Shown: positions 46,461 through 56,411, counted from the stretch's first letter. The stretch: 64,000 nucleotides of DNA from Streptococcus salivarius (GCF_009738225.1 NZ_CP018187.1:1188501-1252500), one strand, 5' to 3'. Made by a program: numbers and translations. Notes: generated by a model not told the origin, from the sequence alone.

Positions 46461-47642
46461 CTATTTTTCCATAAAGGCTTTGATTCGACGGACTGCTTCT
46501 TTCAAAGTATCTAAGTCTGTTGCATAGCTAAGACGAATATTTTCAGGTGCGCCGAATCCTGCACCTGTTACCAAAGCGACTTCAGCCTCTTCAAGAATAG
46601 CGTTTGTAAAATCATTAACATTTGTGTAGCCTTTGATTTCCATCGCTTTTTTAACATTAGGGAAGAGGTAAAAGGCACCTTGAGGTTTGATGACTTCAAA
46701 GCCAGGCACTTCAGCTAGGAGTGGATAAATCGTATTCAAACGTTCCTCAAAAGCCTGACGCATTTCTTCGATAGAAGACTGATCACCAGTTAAGGCTTCA
46801 ATCGCAGCATATTGAGAAACTGCTGTAAGATTTGATGTCGTTTGACTGATAATCTTAGCCATACCTGAAATAATTTCTGGATCTCCGACAGCAAAACCAA
46901 CACGCCAACCTGTCATAGCATAGGTCTTGGAAACACCATTAATCACAATTGTTTGCTTACGAATGGCATCTGAAAGACTTGAAATTGGAGTAAAGGTGTT
47001 GCCATTATAGACCAAACGGCCATAGATATCATCTGCTAAAATTAAGATATCGTGCTCAACCGCCCAGTCACCGATTGCTTGCAATTCTTCCTTGCTGTAA
47101 ATCATTCCTGTTGGATTTGATGGAGAATTAAGCAAGACAACTTTAGTTTTTTCAGTGCGAGCAGCTTCAAGTTGTTCAACTGTTGCTTTAAAGTGATTAG
47201 CTTCAGTCGTTTGGAAAGTGACTGGAACACCCTCAACCATTTTAACTTGGTCTACATACGAAACCCAGCAGGGTGTTGGAATAATGACTTCATCACCAGG
47301 ATTGATGATCGTAGCAAAGAAAGCATATAAGATAAACTTCGCACCAGTGCCGACAACAACCTCATTTGGTTTTACAGCATAGCCATAGAAGTTTTCCATG
47401 TAAGTGCTAATCGCATCCTTAAGTTCTGGAAGTCCAGAAGCTACGGTATAGAAACTTGCCTTACCATTTTCAATAGAGGTAATAGCAGCATCTTGAATGT
47501 TCTTAGGTGTTACAAAATCTGGTTCACCAAGTGTCAAACTCAAGATATCACGTCCTTGAGCTTTAAGAGCTTTAGCACGCGCACTGGCAGCTAAAGTAAC
47601 ACTTTCTTCCATTTGTAATACACGATTTGATAATTTTGTCAT
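46461..47642 (-). CDS. aspB: Pyridoxal-phosphate aspartate aminotransferase
   Basis: 393 aa class I aminotransferase (AspB, Ib subgroup). The PLP-binding Lys is in GVSKTYAMTGWRVG; SPSNPTG is the substrate/PLP loop. The start is ATG 47642 (MTKLSNRVLQM), with SD GGAAGGA; the longer upstream frame has no SD. It is 4 nt downstream of the ypmB stop. It supplies aspartate, the precursor of asparagine, beside asnS. Confidence 0.95.
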   Translation of the reverse strand: MTKLSNRVLQMEESVTLAASARAKALKAQGRDILSLTLGEPDFVTPKNIQDAAITSIENGKASFYTVASGLPELKDAISTYMENFYGYAVKPNEVVVGTGAKFILYAFFATIINPGDEVIIPTPCWVSYVDQVKMVEGVPVTFQTTEANHFKATVEQLEAARTEKTKVVLLNSPSNPTGMIYSKEELQAIGDWAVEHDILILADDIYGRLVYNGNTFTPISSLSDAIRKQTIVINGVSKTYAMTGWRVGFAVGDPEIISGMAKIISQTTSNLTAVSQYAAIEALTGDQSSIEEMRQAFEERLNTIYPLLAEVPGFEVIKPQGAFYLFPNVKKAMEIKGYTNVNDFTNAILEEAEVALVTGAGFGAPENIRLSYATDLDTLKEAVRRIKAFMEK

Positions 47643-47646
47643 TTCA

Positions 47647-48129
47647 TTATAGTCCTTCCACTTTAATAACCTGACCTGAGATAAAATCAACCAGATAATA
47701 CTGGGTTCCTGACTTCACTTCCCAAATAGGAGTTTTGCCATACTTTCCTAGGTGGACATAGGATATATCCTTAGCACCATAGGCTTTAGCAGCTTTCTTA
47801 GCCACTGACTTACTAATACCATCCGATTGCTTGTAGATATCAACCTCACCTGAATCATGACTCACGATAACAGCCAGTTTCTCACCTTGACCAGACTTTC
47901 CAAGAAGTCCGTAATAGGTAGCCTCACCATGGTAGATATCAAATTCAGTAACAGTCTTAATATCTGCTTTGCTCTCTGCTATGGCAATAACCTTCTTTTC
48001 AGCGTCTACGTAAGGCTTAGTCGCTACAATAAGAATAGCAGTCAAAGAGGCAATTAAGGTCACAACGATTACAATTATTCCAAAAATGAACTGTTGCTTT
48101 TTGGTCCAGGGTGAACGTTGTTTACGCAT
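47647..48129 (-). CDS. YpmB-like membrane-anchored protein (DUF5590/PepSY-like)
   Basis: 160 aa from ATG 48129 (MRKQRSPWTKKQQ), with SD AGGAGG. One N-terminal transmembrane helix (FGIIVIVVTLIASLTAILIV), then an extracellular domain with two PepSY-like halves (the second contains YGKTPIWEVKSGTQYYLVDF). Its position between dinG and aspB equals B. subtilis ypmB. Function unknown. Confidence 0.85.
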   Translation of the reverse strand: MRKQRSPWTKKQQFIFGIIVIVVTLIASLTAILIVATKPYVDAEKKVIAIAESKADIKTVTEFDIYHGEATYYGLLGKSGQGEKLAVIVSHDSGEVDIYKQSDGISKSVAKKAAKAYGAKDISYVHLGKYGKTPIWEVKSGTQYYLVDFISGQVIKVEGL

Positions 48130-48285
48130 AATGCCTCCTAAAAAAGTTTCTGAATTTATTATATCAGAAAATGATAAATCTTTACATAGCAATATAGCTA
48201 GTATTGAGCAATAAGTCTATCTTTTTTATAAGTCAGTAAAATTCATAAAGCCTGAGTAATCTTAGAAAAGGTTTCTTTTAAAAAG

Positions 48286-50772
48286 TTAACTTTCTTTTTC
48301 TAAGAAATCCTTAATATCCTCTTTGACTTGCTCAAACTTAGCATACTTAAGCGCAACTTCTTGTGTCACTTCTTTTAGAAATAGTTTTCCATAACTCTTA
48401 ACGAGCGGGCGATTATCCATAAGAAGAATAGCCGAGCGCTGTTCTGGACGTCTTTGAGCACGTCCAATAGCTTGTTTAAAACGTAAAACCGTCATGGGAA
48501 GACTGTAACTATCAAAGGTGCTCTTTCCTTGCTTAGAAAACCAAGATTCAATCTTTTGATAGAATGGATCCTTAGGATTGTCAAACGGCAGACGTGCAAT
48601 AACCTCGATTACCCTATCTTGTTGAGCAAAGTCCACACCTTCCCAGAACGACCCCATACCCAGAAGGAGGTTGGTCTCACCTCTATCAAAACGTTTTTTG
48701 ACATTAAAAGCAGTCCCATTTTTCTCTTGAGTTAGGTGACGAACTTCCCTATGATCCAATAAATCTGAAACAGCCATCATACTCTTTCGAGATGTAAATA
48801 GTACTAAAATTGGATATTCCATTCCAGATAGCTTCTGGAGACGCTTTGCAAGAGCAACTTCATACTCTTCCTCAGAAGCAATACCAATCATAGGCATGCT
48901 TTGATCAATCCAAATAGCTTGATTGGGTAAAGTATCCATTGGGAGGCTAACCTTGCGTACTTGATCTAAGCCCAACAAATCAGCCACATCTACATCAGGT
49001 CCCACATCAATAGTTGCTGAAACAATTATCACTTTTTGGGCACTTGGTAGATAAGCTGAAAGTTCTAAGAGCTCTTGGCGTGATGCCTTTAAATAAGTCA
49101 CACGATGTTCCTGATAATAGTCTGTTTCAAGCCAGAAATGGCTGTAAAGGGGTGTCTTCAAGGGAGACAACATCTCCATCAAATCACTTTCACCCTCCAG
49201 TTCAGAAATGGTTTGTAGCAAACAATCTAATTGCTGGCGATTATACTGCTTATGAGGAAATTGTTGATGTTCTTGGATTAGATGGCTAACTTCAAACTGC
49301 AGATTTTCGAGCAAGCGTTGTTGAAGCAAGCTTTGACTACCACTATCAAGAATTCGATGAATATGTTGCAACAGGACAGTAAGATTGACTTGATAACGTG
49401 AAAATTGTTCTAAAGCCAGGACCATCTTTTGTCCCTCATCAATCACAAGAGTCTTTCCTCGGACAAAATCATGATCATCTTCCATACGCGTCAAAAGATA
49501 AGCATGGTTGGTCACAACTACCCTTGCTTCTTGGGCTTTTTGATAGGACTGTTGCCAAAAATCATATTCAGCAAAAAGACTGTCAGCTTTTAACTTACCA
49601 TCGTGCTTAATCTCATCAAAATAAGCCATATAGCGCTGTTTTTGTCTGATTTCGTCAAGATCCCCTGTCTCTGTTTCAGTCAACCACACCAAAAGTTGCA
49701 TTTTGTAACGGTTAACCAAACGGTTACTATCCTGACGAAGTAAGGTTTGGTAGAAGGCATCTAACTTGATATAATTCTGAGGTCCTTTGAGACTATGAAA
49801 GTTAATATTAAAGACATCCGATAATGCTTTAGCTTCTTGATTCATAATCTGATTTTGAAGAAGCTTGGTTGGAACAGCCACCACCACTTTATCTACATCA
49901 GATTGTGCTAACAAGGGAAGCAAATAGCCATAGGTTTTCCCAATTCCAGTCTGAGCCTGAATCATGGAAATAGCAGTATTATCAAGCTCCTTCCTTACTG
50001 CCTCAGCAAACTCTCTTTGTTTAGGTCTTGATTCCAAATCTAAGAGAGCAATATTGGTAGCAAAATCTTGAGACAGCTTTCGTTCCATCTTATAAGCCAC
50101 AGGTCTACGGAGAACAATTCCAGATTCTTCAAGCATGACATATTCCTTTGAAAGACCTAAATTTTGACCTCTTATAGCGTCACGAATAACCAACTCAGTC
50201 TCAAAAAGAAGATTATCTGAAAAAGTCAAAAGCATCTCAATGGTCTGTCTAGGTAGGCTGGCAATCTTATCCATCAAATGAAACAAAAGCTGTCCGGTCG
50301 CTCTCGCATCTTCAATAGCGGTATGGGCTTGAGCTAAGTCAAGATTAAGAACCTTGGATAAATGAGATAACTTATATTGTTCTAGCGTCGGATAAAAAAC
50401 CTGAGCCAATTCGACAGTATCCACACGAGGAGTTCTTAGTTCGAAGCCCTCCATGAAAAGTGCCTCTGCAAGCAAATTGGCATCAAATTTAACATTATGG
50501 GCAACAAAAATACAGTCCTCAATCAGTTCAAAAATGGTTCTGGCAATTTCTGAAAAATCTGGGGCTTGGGCCAACTGCTGATCGGTAATTCCTGTTAAAT
50601 GAACAATGTGCTCATCGAGTTCTTGGTGTGGGTTGACATCACTCGCAAATTCGTCAACCACCTGACCATTTTGCATGATAACAATTCCCACCTGTATAAT
50701 ACTAGCCGTTGACGAAGCGGAGGTTGCTTCCAAATCAACAATGGCATATTTATTCGTGTTTTTTTCACTCAT
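48286..50772 (-). CDS. dinG: DinG-type helicase with N-terminal 3'-5' exonuclease domain
   Basis: 828 aa from ATG 50772 (MSEKNTNKYAIVDLEATSAS). Residues about 8-170 are a DnaQ-like DEDDh exonuclease (VDLEATS; HNVKFDANLL; HTAIEDARAT). The rest is an XPD-like superfamily 2 helicase: Walker A QAQTGIGKTYGY, DEGQ box VIDEGQKM, C-terminal QAIGRAQRR. The Cys residues of the iron-sulphur cluster of E. coli DinG are absent, as in other Firmicutes. Last 37 codons are Lys/Glu-rich. Confidence 0.95.
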   Translation of the reverse strand: MSEKNTNKYAIVDLEATSASSTASIIQVGIVIMQNGQVVDEFASDVNPHQELDEHIVHLTGITDQQLAQAPDFSEIARTIFELIEDCIFVAHNVKFDANLLAEALFMEGFELRTPRVDTVELAQVFYPTLEQYKLSHLSKVLNLDLAQAHTAIEDARATGQLLFHLMDKIASLPRQTIEMLLTFSDNLLFETELVIRDAIRGQNLGLSKEYVMLEESGIVLRRPVAYKMERKLSQDFATNIALLDLESRPKQREFAEAVRKELDNTAISMIQAQTGIGKTYGYLLPLLAQSDVDKVVVAVPTKLLQNQIMNQEAKALSDVFNINFHSLKGPQNYIKLDAFYQTLLRQDSNRLVNRYKMQLLVWLTETETGDLDEIRQKQRYMAYFDEIKHDGKLKADSLFAEYDFWQQSYQKAQEARVVVTNHAYLLTRMEDDHDFVRGKTLVIDEGQKMVLALEQFSRYQVNLTVLLQHIHRILDSGSQSLLQQRLLENLQFEVSHLIQEHQQFPHKQYNRQQLDCLLQTISELEGESDLMEMLSPLKTPLYSHFWLETDYYQEHRVTYLKASRQELLELSAYLPSAQKVIIVSATIDVGPDVDVADLLGLDQVRKVSLPMDTLPNQAIWIDQSMPMIGIASEEEYEVALAKRLQKLSGMEYPILVLFTSRKSMMAVSDLLDHREVRHLTQEKNGTAFNVKKRFDRGETNLLLGMGSFWEGVDFAQQDRVIEVIARLPFDNPKDPFYQKIESWFSKQGKSTFDSYSLPMTVLRFKQAIGRAQRRPEQRSAILLMDNRPLVKSYGKLFLKEVTQEVALKYAKFEQVKEDIKDFLEKES

Positions 50773-50852
50773 AGTGACCTTATTATAGCATATACAAAGC
50801 ACCAAAAAAAGACAAAGCCATCATTCTGATATTGGAAAAAGCCTGAAATTCG

Positions 50853-50870
50853 TGCTACACTAGAACTATG
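50853..50870 (+). promoter_or_regulatory. Extended -10 promoter abutting the MBL gene start codon
   Basis: TGCTACACT (TG at 50853-50854, TACACT at 50856-50861) lies six bases before ATG 50868. TTGGAA at 50832-50837 could be the -35 (18-bp spacer). No SD is possible. Confidence 0.55.
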
Positions 50871-51503
50871 AAAATAAGACGAATTTTAAATCCTGTTGCT
50901 CAGGAAAACACCTATATTTTAGAAAACGATACAGCCTGTCTAGTCATTGATCCAGGAAGTGATACTTCTGCTATCTTAACTGAACTTAAAGCAATCGACA
51001 AAACAGTTGCTGTTATCCTTTTGACACATACACACTACGACCACATTATGAGTGTTGAGGCAGTCCGTCAGGCATATAATCACCCTCCTGTCTATGTTGC
51101 TGAAGCTGAAAAAGACTGGTTGATGAGTCCTATTGATAATTTATCTGGACTCCCACGTCACGACGATATGGAAGACGTTATTGTCAATCCTGCAGAACAC
51201 TACTTCGATTTTACTGAAGATTATAACATCAAGAACTTTCAGTTTAAAGTTGTTCCAACTCCAGGACACTCTATTGGAGGTGTTTCTTTTATCTTTGATA
51301 GAGAAGAAACTGTATTTTCTGGTGATGCCCTCTTTAAAGAAACAATTGGACGCTGGGACCTTCCAACAGGGAACCACGAACAATTACTCACTAGTATTCA
51401 AGAGCAACTCTTTACGCTTCCTAACCACTACAGAGTTTTCCCAGGACATGGATGGGATACCACTATTGGTCATGAGAAGGTCTTTAACCCACATTTTTCA
51501 TAA
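50868..51503 (+). CDS. Metallo-beta-lactamase-fold hydrolase (glyoxalase II-like)
   Basis: 211 aa. Metal motif THTHYDHI, then the downstream His in TPGHSIGGVSF, Asp in FSGDALF and the last His in FPGHGWDTTIGHE, a complete set of ligands. Family members are YcbL/YqgX-like hydrolases, often called hydroxyacylglutathione hydrolase, although streptococci often lack a full glyoxalase path. Divergent from dinG. The start codon sits 6 nt after an extended -10 box, suggesting a leaderless transcript. Confidence 0.92.
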   Translation: MKIRRILNPVAQENTYILENDTACLVIDPGSDTSAILTELKAIDKTVAVILLTHTHYDHIMSVEAVRQAYNHPPVYVAEAEKDWLMSPIDNLSGLPRHDDMEDVIVNPAEHYFDFTEDYNIKNFQFKVVPTPGHSIGGVSFIFDREETVFSGDALFKETIGRWDLPTGNHEQLLTSIQEQLFTLPNHYRVFPGHGWDTTIGHEKVFNPHFS

Positions 51504-51507
51504 AAAC

Positions 51508-51552
51508 AAAAGCTTGTCATACCTACTTTAGTGAGTATTGACAAGCTTTTTT
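51508..51552 (+). terminator. Terminator of the MBL gene
   Basis: A perfect 12-bp stem AAAAGCTTGTCA/TGACAAGCTTTT (51508-51519 with 51539-51550), followed by T residues. Confidence 0.88.
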
Positions 51553-51560
51553 ACTCGAAT

Positions 51561-51586
51561 AAAAAAGAAGGCCGATAGACCTTCTT
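51561..51586 (-). terminator. Terminator of the nucleoside operon
   Basis: A 7-bp stem AAGAAGG/CCTTCTT (51565-51571 with 51580-51586), then TTTTTT on the minus strand, 22 nt after the nupC stop. Confidence 0.85.
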
Positions 51587-51607
51587 ATCTGAGACACTGT
51601 AGAGCGC

Positions 51608-52564
51608 CTATTTAGATTTGATATAGTTAACACCATCTGCTTTAGGAGCAACGGCTTTACCGAAGAAAGCAGCCAAGACAATAATTGTCAAGATATATGG
51701 TGCAATTTGCAAATACACATTTGGTACATGTGAAATGAGTGGAAGCTGTTTTCCAATGATTGCCAATGATTGTGACAATCCAAAGAACAAACTTGAGAGC
51801 ATAGCTCCAATTGGACTCCAACGACCGAAAATCATAGCAGCCAAGGCGATGAAACCAGGACCTGCAATTGTTGTAACGGCAAAGTTGTTTGAGATTGATT
51901 GTGCATAAACCGCACCACCAACACCACCAAGGAAGCCCGAAATCATGACGCCATAGTAACGCATACGATAGACGTTAATCCCAAGTGTATCTGCTGCCTG
52001 TGGGTGTTCACCAACTGAGCGAAGTCGTAAACCAAAGCGAGTCTTAAAGATGAGCCACCATGATGCCACTGAAACCAAGATAGCAACATATGCTACCAAA
52101 GAAACATTAGTGAAGAAAACTTTACCCAAGAAAGGGATATGATTAAAGATTGGGAATGATACAGTCTTAAAGTTATGACTGATAGCAGGTGTTTGACCAG
52201 CACCATAGATAACACGTGTCAAGAATACTGCCAAAGATGGTGCGATAAGGTTCAACACTGTACCAGAGACAACATGGTCAGCTCGGAAGTTAATTGTCGC
52301 AACAGCATGGAGCAATGAGTAGAGAACACCAACCAGACCTGCTACAATCGCAGCAATCCAAGGTGTCGCTTCTCCAAAACTTTCTGCAAAAGTCAAGTTA
52401 AAGAGAACACCTGCGAAAGCACCAATTACCATAATTCCTTCAAGGCCGACATTTACGATACCGCCTCGTTCAGAGAAAGTTCCACCGATACTTGTAAAAA
52501 TCAATGGTGCTGAATATTTCAACATAGAGGCAACAATTAAGGCTATAATTGTAATAAAGTCCAT
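51608..52564 (-). CDS. nupC: Nucleoside ABC transporter permease 2
   Basis: 318 aa, about eight transmembrane helices, BPD_transp_2 family (TFSERGGIVNVGLEGIMVIG is the signature region). Matches the second permease of the lactococcal BmpA-NupABC / S. mutans Rns systems. It begins 1 nt after the nupB stop and ends the operon. Confidence 0.93.
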   Translation of the reverse strand: MDFITIIALIVASMLKYSAPLIFTSIGGTFSERGGIVNVGLEGIMVIGAFAGVLFNLTFAESFGEATPWIAAIVAGLVGVLYSLLHAVATINFRADHVVSGTVLNLIAPSLAVFLTRVIYGAGQTPAISHNFKTVSFPIFNHIPFLGKVFFTNVSLVAYVAILVSVASWWLIFKTRFGLRLRSVGEHPQAADTLGINVYRMRYYGVMISGFLGGVGGAVYAQSISNNFAVTTIAGPGFIALAAMIFGRWSPIGAMLSSLFFGLSQSLAIIGKQLPLISHVPNVYLQIAPYILTIIVLAAFFGKAVAPKADGVNYIKSK

Positions 52565-52565
52565 A

Positions 52566-53633
52566 TTAGTTTTGTCCTCCTTTAGCTTTCACTGATTTAT
52601 GACGAGGGCGAACCCAATATCTAATGATGTAATTAGCACCAACAAAGAAGATAATCAAGGCTGAAACAACATCGATAATTTCAGGTGGAACACCAATCAT
52701 ACCACTCTTACCAATAGACAAAACACCATAGAGAAGGGCGGCAAATGGGATACCGATAGGTGAGTTAGACGCTAAAAGCGCAACCGCCATACCGTTCCAA
52801 CCGATAGCCAATGAAGCGTTTTGAACGAAGACATTTTGGAATGTACCAAGTCCTTCTACTGTTCCTCCAAGACCACATAGAGCACCTGAGATAATCATTG
52901 ACATGATAATAACACGTTTAGATGACATCCCTGCATACTCTGAAGCATGAGGATTAAGACCTACAGATGTAATTTCAAAACCAGTTGTTGTTTTCTTAAG
53001 CAAGAACCAAACTAAGAAGGCAGCCGCAAGAGCTAGGAAGAAACCAATATTGAAACGCGAACCACCAGTTATTTGAGATAAGTACTCCGTTTGATAACTA
53101 GCTGAGGCTACAACCTTGTTAGAAGCTTCTGAAGAACGCAACATATCAGCTGTAAATCCAAAGCGAATAATATTGTTTGCTACATACAAAATGATGTAGT
53201 TCATCATGATGGTAACAATGACCTCACTAGTTCCCAAGTAAGCACGGAGAATACCTGGAATAGCCCCAGCGATACCACCTGCAACCAGACCGATTATGAC
53301 TGTACAGATAACTGAAATCACCTTTGGTAAGTCAGGGAATGACAAAGCAAACCATACGGCAGAAACCCATCCTGCCAAGGCTTGTCCTGGCAAACCAACG
53401 TTAAAGAAACCTGCCTTAGATGCAACAGAGAATCCTAGTGCAATCAGAATCAGCGGACTCATGGCACGAAGAATTTCACCAATATTTTTCAATGAGCCGA
53501 AGGCCGTTGTGAAAAGATCATAGTAAGCCCAGAATGGATCGTAACCGAAAATCAACATCAAAACGGCTCCAATCAGCATTCCCAAGAGGACAGCAATTAA
53601 AGGAACTGCCCAATTTTGTACTTTTTTAGACAT
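52566..53633 (-). CDS. nupB: Nucleoside ABC transporter permease 1
   Basis: 355 aa BPD_transp_2-family permease with about nine helices. Landmarks: SKAGFFNVGLPGQALAGWVS and YLGTSEVIVTIMMNYI. It overlaps the end of nupA by 8 nt. Confidence 0.93.
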   Translation of the reverse strand: MSKKVQNWAVPLIAVLLGMLIGAVLMLIFGYDPFWAYYDLFTTAFGSLKNIGEILRAMSPLILIALGFSVASKAGFFNVGLPGQALAGWVSAVWFALSFPDLPKVISVICTVIIGLVAGGIAGAIPGILRAYLGTSEVIVTIMMNYIILYVANNIIRFGFTADMLRSSEASNKVVASASYQTEYLSQITGGSRFNIGFFLALAAAFLVWFLLKKTTTGFEITSVGLNPHASEYAGMSSKRVIIMSMIISGALCGLGGTVEGLGTFQNVFVQNASLAIGWNGMAVALLASNSPIGIPFAALLYGVLSIGKSGMIGVPPEIIDVVSALIIFFVGANYIIRYWVRPRHKSVKAKGGQN

Positions 53634-55164
53634 TTGCTTCCTCCTTATTCAATTGTCCACCAGCCATAAGAATACCAAGATCTTGCTTATTCGTTTCAGC
53701 AGGATCTAGAATTCCCTGAATTGCACCATCATAGATAACCGCAATTCTGTCTGACATATCAAGAATTTCATCCAATTCAAAGCTGACAACAATCACAGCC
53801 TTACCTTTATCACGTTCTGCAATAATACGTTTACGGATGTACTCAATAGCACCAACGTCAAGACCTCGAGTTGGTTGACTTACAATAAGAAGTTCTGGGT
53901 CACGGTCAATCTCACGAGCGATAACAGCTTTTTGTTGGTTACCACCTGACAATTCACCACCAGCAATTAACTCTCCTGCACCACGAACATCAAATTCTTT
54001 CATCAATTCACGCGCTTTAGCATTAATGACATTATAGTTCAAGATACCATTCTTAGAATTTGGCTCTTTGTAGTAGGTTTGAAGAGCGATATTTTCAGCA
54101 ACTGTCATTTCAAGGACCATACCATCACGGTGACGATCTTCAGGAATATGCCCAACACTCATTTCAGTAATCTGACGAGTTGTCTTATGAATAATCGATT
54201 CACCCTTGATAGTAATATCACCTGACTTAACTTTACGAAGCCCTGTAATCGCTTGGACAAGTTCTGTCTGACCATTGCCATCGATACCGGCAATACCGAT
54301 GATCTCACCAGCACGAACATCTAATGACAGATTTTTTACAGCAGGTATTCCTCGGTTCTCGTTAACCACCAAATTTTTAATAGAAAGAACAACTTCTTTT
54401 GGATTTGAAGGAATTTTCTCTGTCTTGAAGGAAACCTGATGGCCAACCATCATTTCGGCTAAGTCAGCATTTGTTGACCCTTCAATCGTTACCGTATCAA
54501 TTGATTTACCACGTCTAATGACAGTGACACGGTCAGAAACTGCTCGAATTTCATCCAACTTATGGGTAATCAGAATAATCGACTTGCCTTCCTTAACCAA
54601 GGTCTTCATAATGTTTAGAAGTTCAGTAATTTCAGACGGAGTCAATACCGCAGTCGGCTCATCGAAAATCAAAATATCAGCCCCACGATACAAAGTCTTA
54701 AGGATTTCAACACGCTGTTGAGCACCAACAGAGATATCTGCAACTTTGGCAGTTGGATCTACCGCAAGACCGTATCTTTCAGAGAGTTCAGTAATTTCCT
54801 TGATAGCCTTCTTCATATCAAGGACACCACCAGCTTTAGTTACCTCACTACCCAGGATGATATTTTCAGCAACTGTAAAAGCTTCAACCAACATAAAGTG
54901 TTGGTGAACCATCCCAATCCCCAGTTTCGTTGCTTTAGATGGTGAATCAATCGTCACCTCTTGTTCTTTAACCTTAATGGTACCGCTCGTAGGTTGCAAA
55001 AGACCTGAAAGCATATTCATTAAAGTTGACTTACCTGCACCATTTTCACCGAGGAGGGCATGGATCTCTCCTTGTCTCACATCAAGATTGACATGGTCAT
55101 TTGCCACGAATTCACCAAATTTTTTGGTAATATCGTGCATCTCAATGACATTTGGCTTCGTCAT
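53626..55164 (-). CDS. nupA: Nucleoside ABC transporter ATP-binding protein (two ABC domains)
   Basis: 512 aa from ATG 55164 (MTKPNVIEMHDITKKFGEF), with SD AAGGAG. Two tandem ABC domains: the first has Walker A GENGAGKST and signature DISVGAQQR; the second has a degenerate Walker A (GIDGNGQTE) and signature LSGGNQQKA, the usual asymmetry of sugar/nucleoside (RbsA/YufO-like) ATPases. Separated from bmpA by about 115 nt containing two hairpins. Confidence 0.94.
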   Translation of the reverse strand: MTKPNVIEMHDITKKFGEFVANDHVNLDVRQGEIHALLGENGAGKSTLMNMLSGLLQPTSGTIKVKEQEVTIDSPSKATKLGIGMVHQHFMLVEAFTVAENIILGSEVTKAGGVLDMKKAIKEITELSERYGLAVDPTAKVADISVGAQQRVEILKTLYRGADILIFDEPTAVLTPSEITELLNIMKTLVKEGKSIILITHKLDEIRAVSDRVTVIRRGKSIDTVTIEGSTNADLAEMMVGHQVSFKTEKIPSNPKEVVLSIKNLVVNENRGIPAVKNLSLDVRAGEIIGIAGIDGNGQTELVQAITGLRKVKSGDITIKGESIIHKTTRQITEMSVGHIPEDRHRDGMVLEMTVAENIALQTYYKEPNSKNGILNYNVINAKARELMKEFDVRGAGELIAGGELSGGNQQKAVIAREIDRDPELLIVSQPTRGLDVGAIEYIRKRIIAERDKGKAVIVVSFELDEILDMSDRIAVIYDGAIQGILDPAETNKQDLGILMAGGQLNKEEANV

Positions 55165-55194
55165 ACAATCTCCTTCCAAGAATAATTTTTATTT

Positions 55195-55248
55195 CAGCAA
55201 AGGGGATCATTAACTGCTTCCCTTTGCTGAGACAAAAATTTGTCTCAG
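55195..55248 (-). other. Two overlapping hairpins between bmpA and nupA
   Basis: Hairpin A is a perfect 10-bp stem CAGCAAAGGG/CCCTTTGCTG (55195-55204 with 55220-55229). Hairpin B is a perfect 10-bp stem CTGAGACAAA/TTTGTCTCAG (55227-55236 with 55239-55248). They share three bases, so only one can be complete. There is no T tract of terminator type. Confidence 0.75.
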
Positions 55249-55279
55249 TCTAAGTTCTATAAAGACTTATACTTAACTA

Positions 55280-56350
55280 TTATTTGCTAAGACCATCAGT
55301 TGGTTTCAATTCACCATTCTTGATTTGTTCTTTAGCTTTTTCTACTGCATCTTTGATATCTGAAGGAAGATTAGACGTTACAATGTCAACACCACCGTCT
55401 TTAATACCGTAAGTCTTAGTTTTACCACCTTCGAATTTATCGCCTTTGACTTGTCCGTTAGCAATATCTTTAACAACTGTACCAACTTGTTTGATTGTTG
55501 AAGTCAAAACAAAGTTAGATTTTTTCTTGTCTGAAGATGTATAATTACCTTCTGCTGTTTGGTCACGGTCAACACCGACTACCCATACTTTCTTATCGCT
55601 TTCAGCATCAAGTTTTTCGTTAACTTCTTTAGCAGCTGTGAAGACACCTGTACCAGTACCACCAGCAGCTTGGTAGATTACGTCAACGCCTGAAGCATAC
55701 ATTGTTGAAGCGATTGTTGTCCCTTTAGCTGCATCAGAGAATGATTCAGCATATTGAACTTGTACATCGATGTCAGGTTTTACTGACTTAGCACCAGCTG
55801 TGAAACCAGCTTCAAAACGTGTAATTGTGTCTGATGTTTGACCACCAATGAAACCAACTTTATTTGTTTTTGATTGCATAGCTGCTGCGATACCTGCAAG
55901 GTAAGCACCTTCATTATCGGCAAACAAAACGCTTTCAACGTTCTTTTGGTCTTTAATAACATCGTCAATAATTACATAGTTTACATCTTCGTGTTCTTTA
56001 GCTGCATCTGCTACTGCATCATGAAGAGCAAAACCAACACCAAAGATGAGGTTGTAGCCTTGACTTTGTGCTGAAGACAAGTTTGTTGCAAAGTCAGACT
56101 CTGAACCAGATTGGAAGTAATTGTAGCCAGAATCTTTTTCAAGTTTGTTAGCTTTACCCCAAGCTTGAAGACCTTCCCATGCTGATTGGTTAAATGATTT
56201 ATCATCAACCCCACCAGTATCCGTAACGATAGCAGCTTTAACTTTTGAATCAGCTGATGATCCACCGCGTCCGCCACGTGCACATGCTGCAAGACCAAGT
56301 GCTGCTACAGCAACAAGGCCAAGTCCGATAATTTTCTTGTTCAATTTCAT
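55280..56350 (-). CDS. bmpA: Nucleoside-binding lipoprotein (BMP family)
   Basis: 356 aa from ATG 56350 (MKLNKKIIGLGL), with SD GGAGGAG. Lipobox LAACAR, lipidated Cys near residue 24. The BMP/PnrA-like fold shows AAIVTDTGGVDDKSFNQSAW, GGQTSDTITRFEAGF and VDVIYQAAGGTGTGVF, which fit a purine/pyrimidine nucleoside receptor. Between cdd and nupABC in one operon. Confidence 0.95.
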   Translation of the reverse strand: MKLNKKIIGLGLVAVAALGLAACARGGRGGSSADSKVKAAIVTDTGGVDDKSFNQSAWEGLQAWGKANKLEKDSGYNYFQSGSESDFATNLSSAQSQGYNLIFGVGFALHDAVADAAKEHEDVNYVIIDDVIKDQKNVESVLFADNEGAYLAGIAAAMQSKTNKVGFIGGQTSDTITRFEAGFTAGAKSVKPDIDVQVQYAESFSDAAKGTTIASTMYASGVDVIYQAAGGTGTGVFTAAKEVNEKLDAESDKKVWVVGVDRDQTAEGNYTSSDKKKSNFVLTSTIKQVGTVVKDIANGQVKGDKFEGGKTKTYGIKDGGVDIVTSNLPSDIKDAVEKAKEQIKNGELKPTDGLSK

Positions 56351-56411
56351 CTTGAACACTCCTCCTATAACTTGCAAGAAAACTTGCTTAATAAAGAATA
56401 AAACAACTAGA

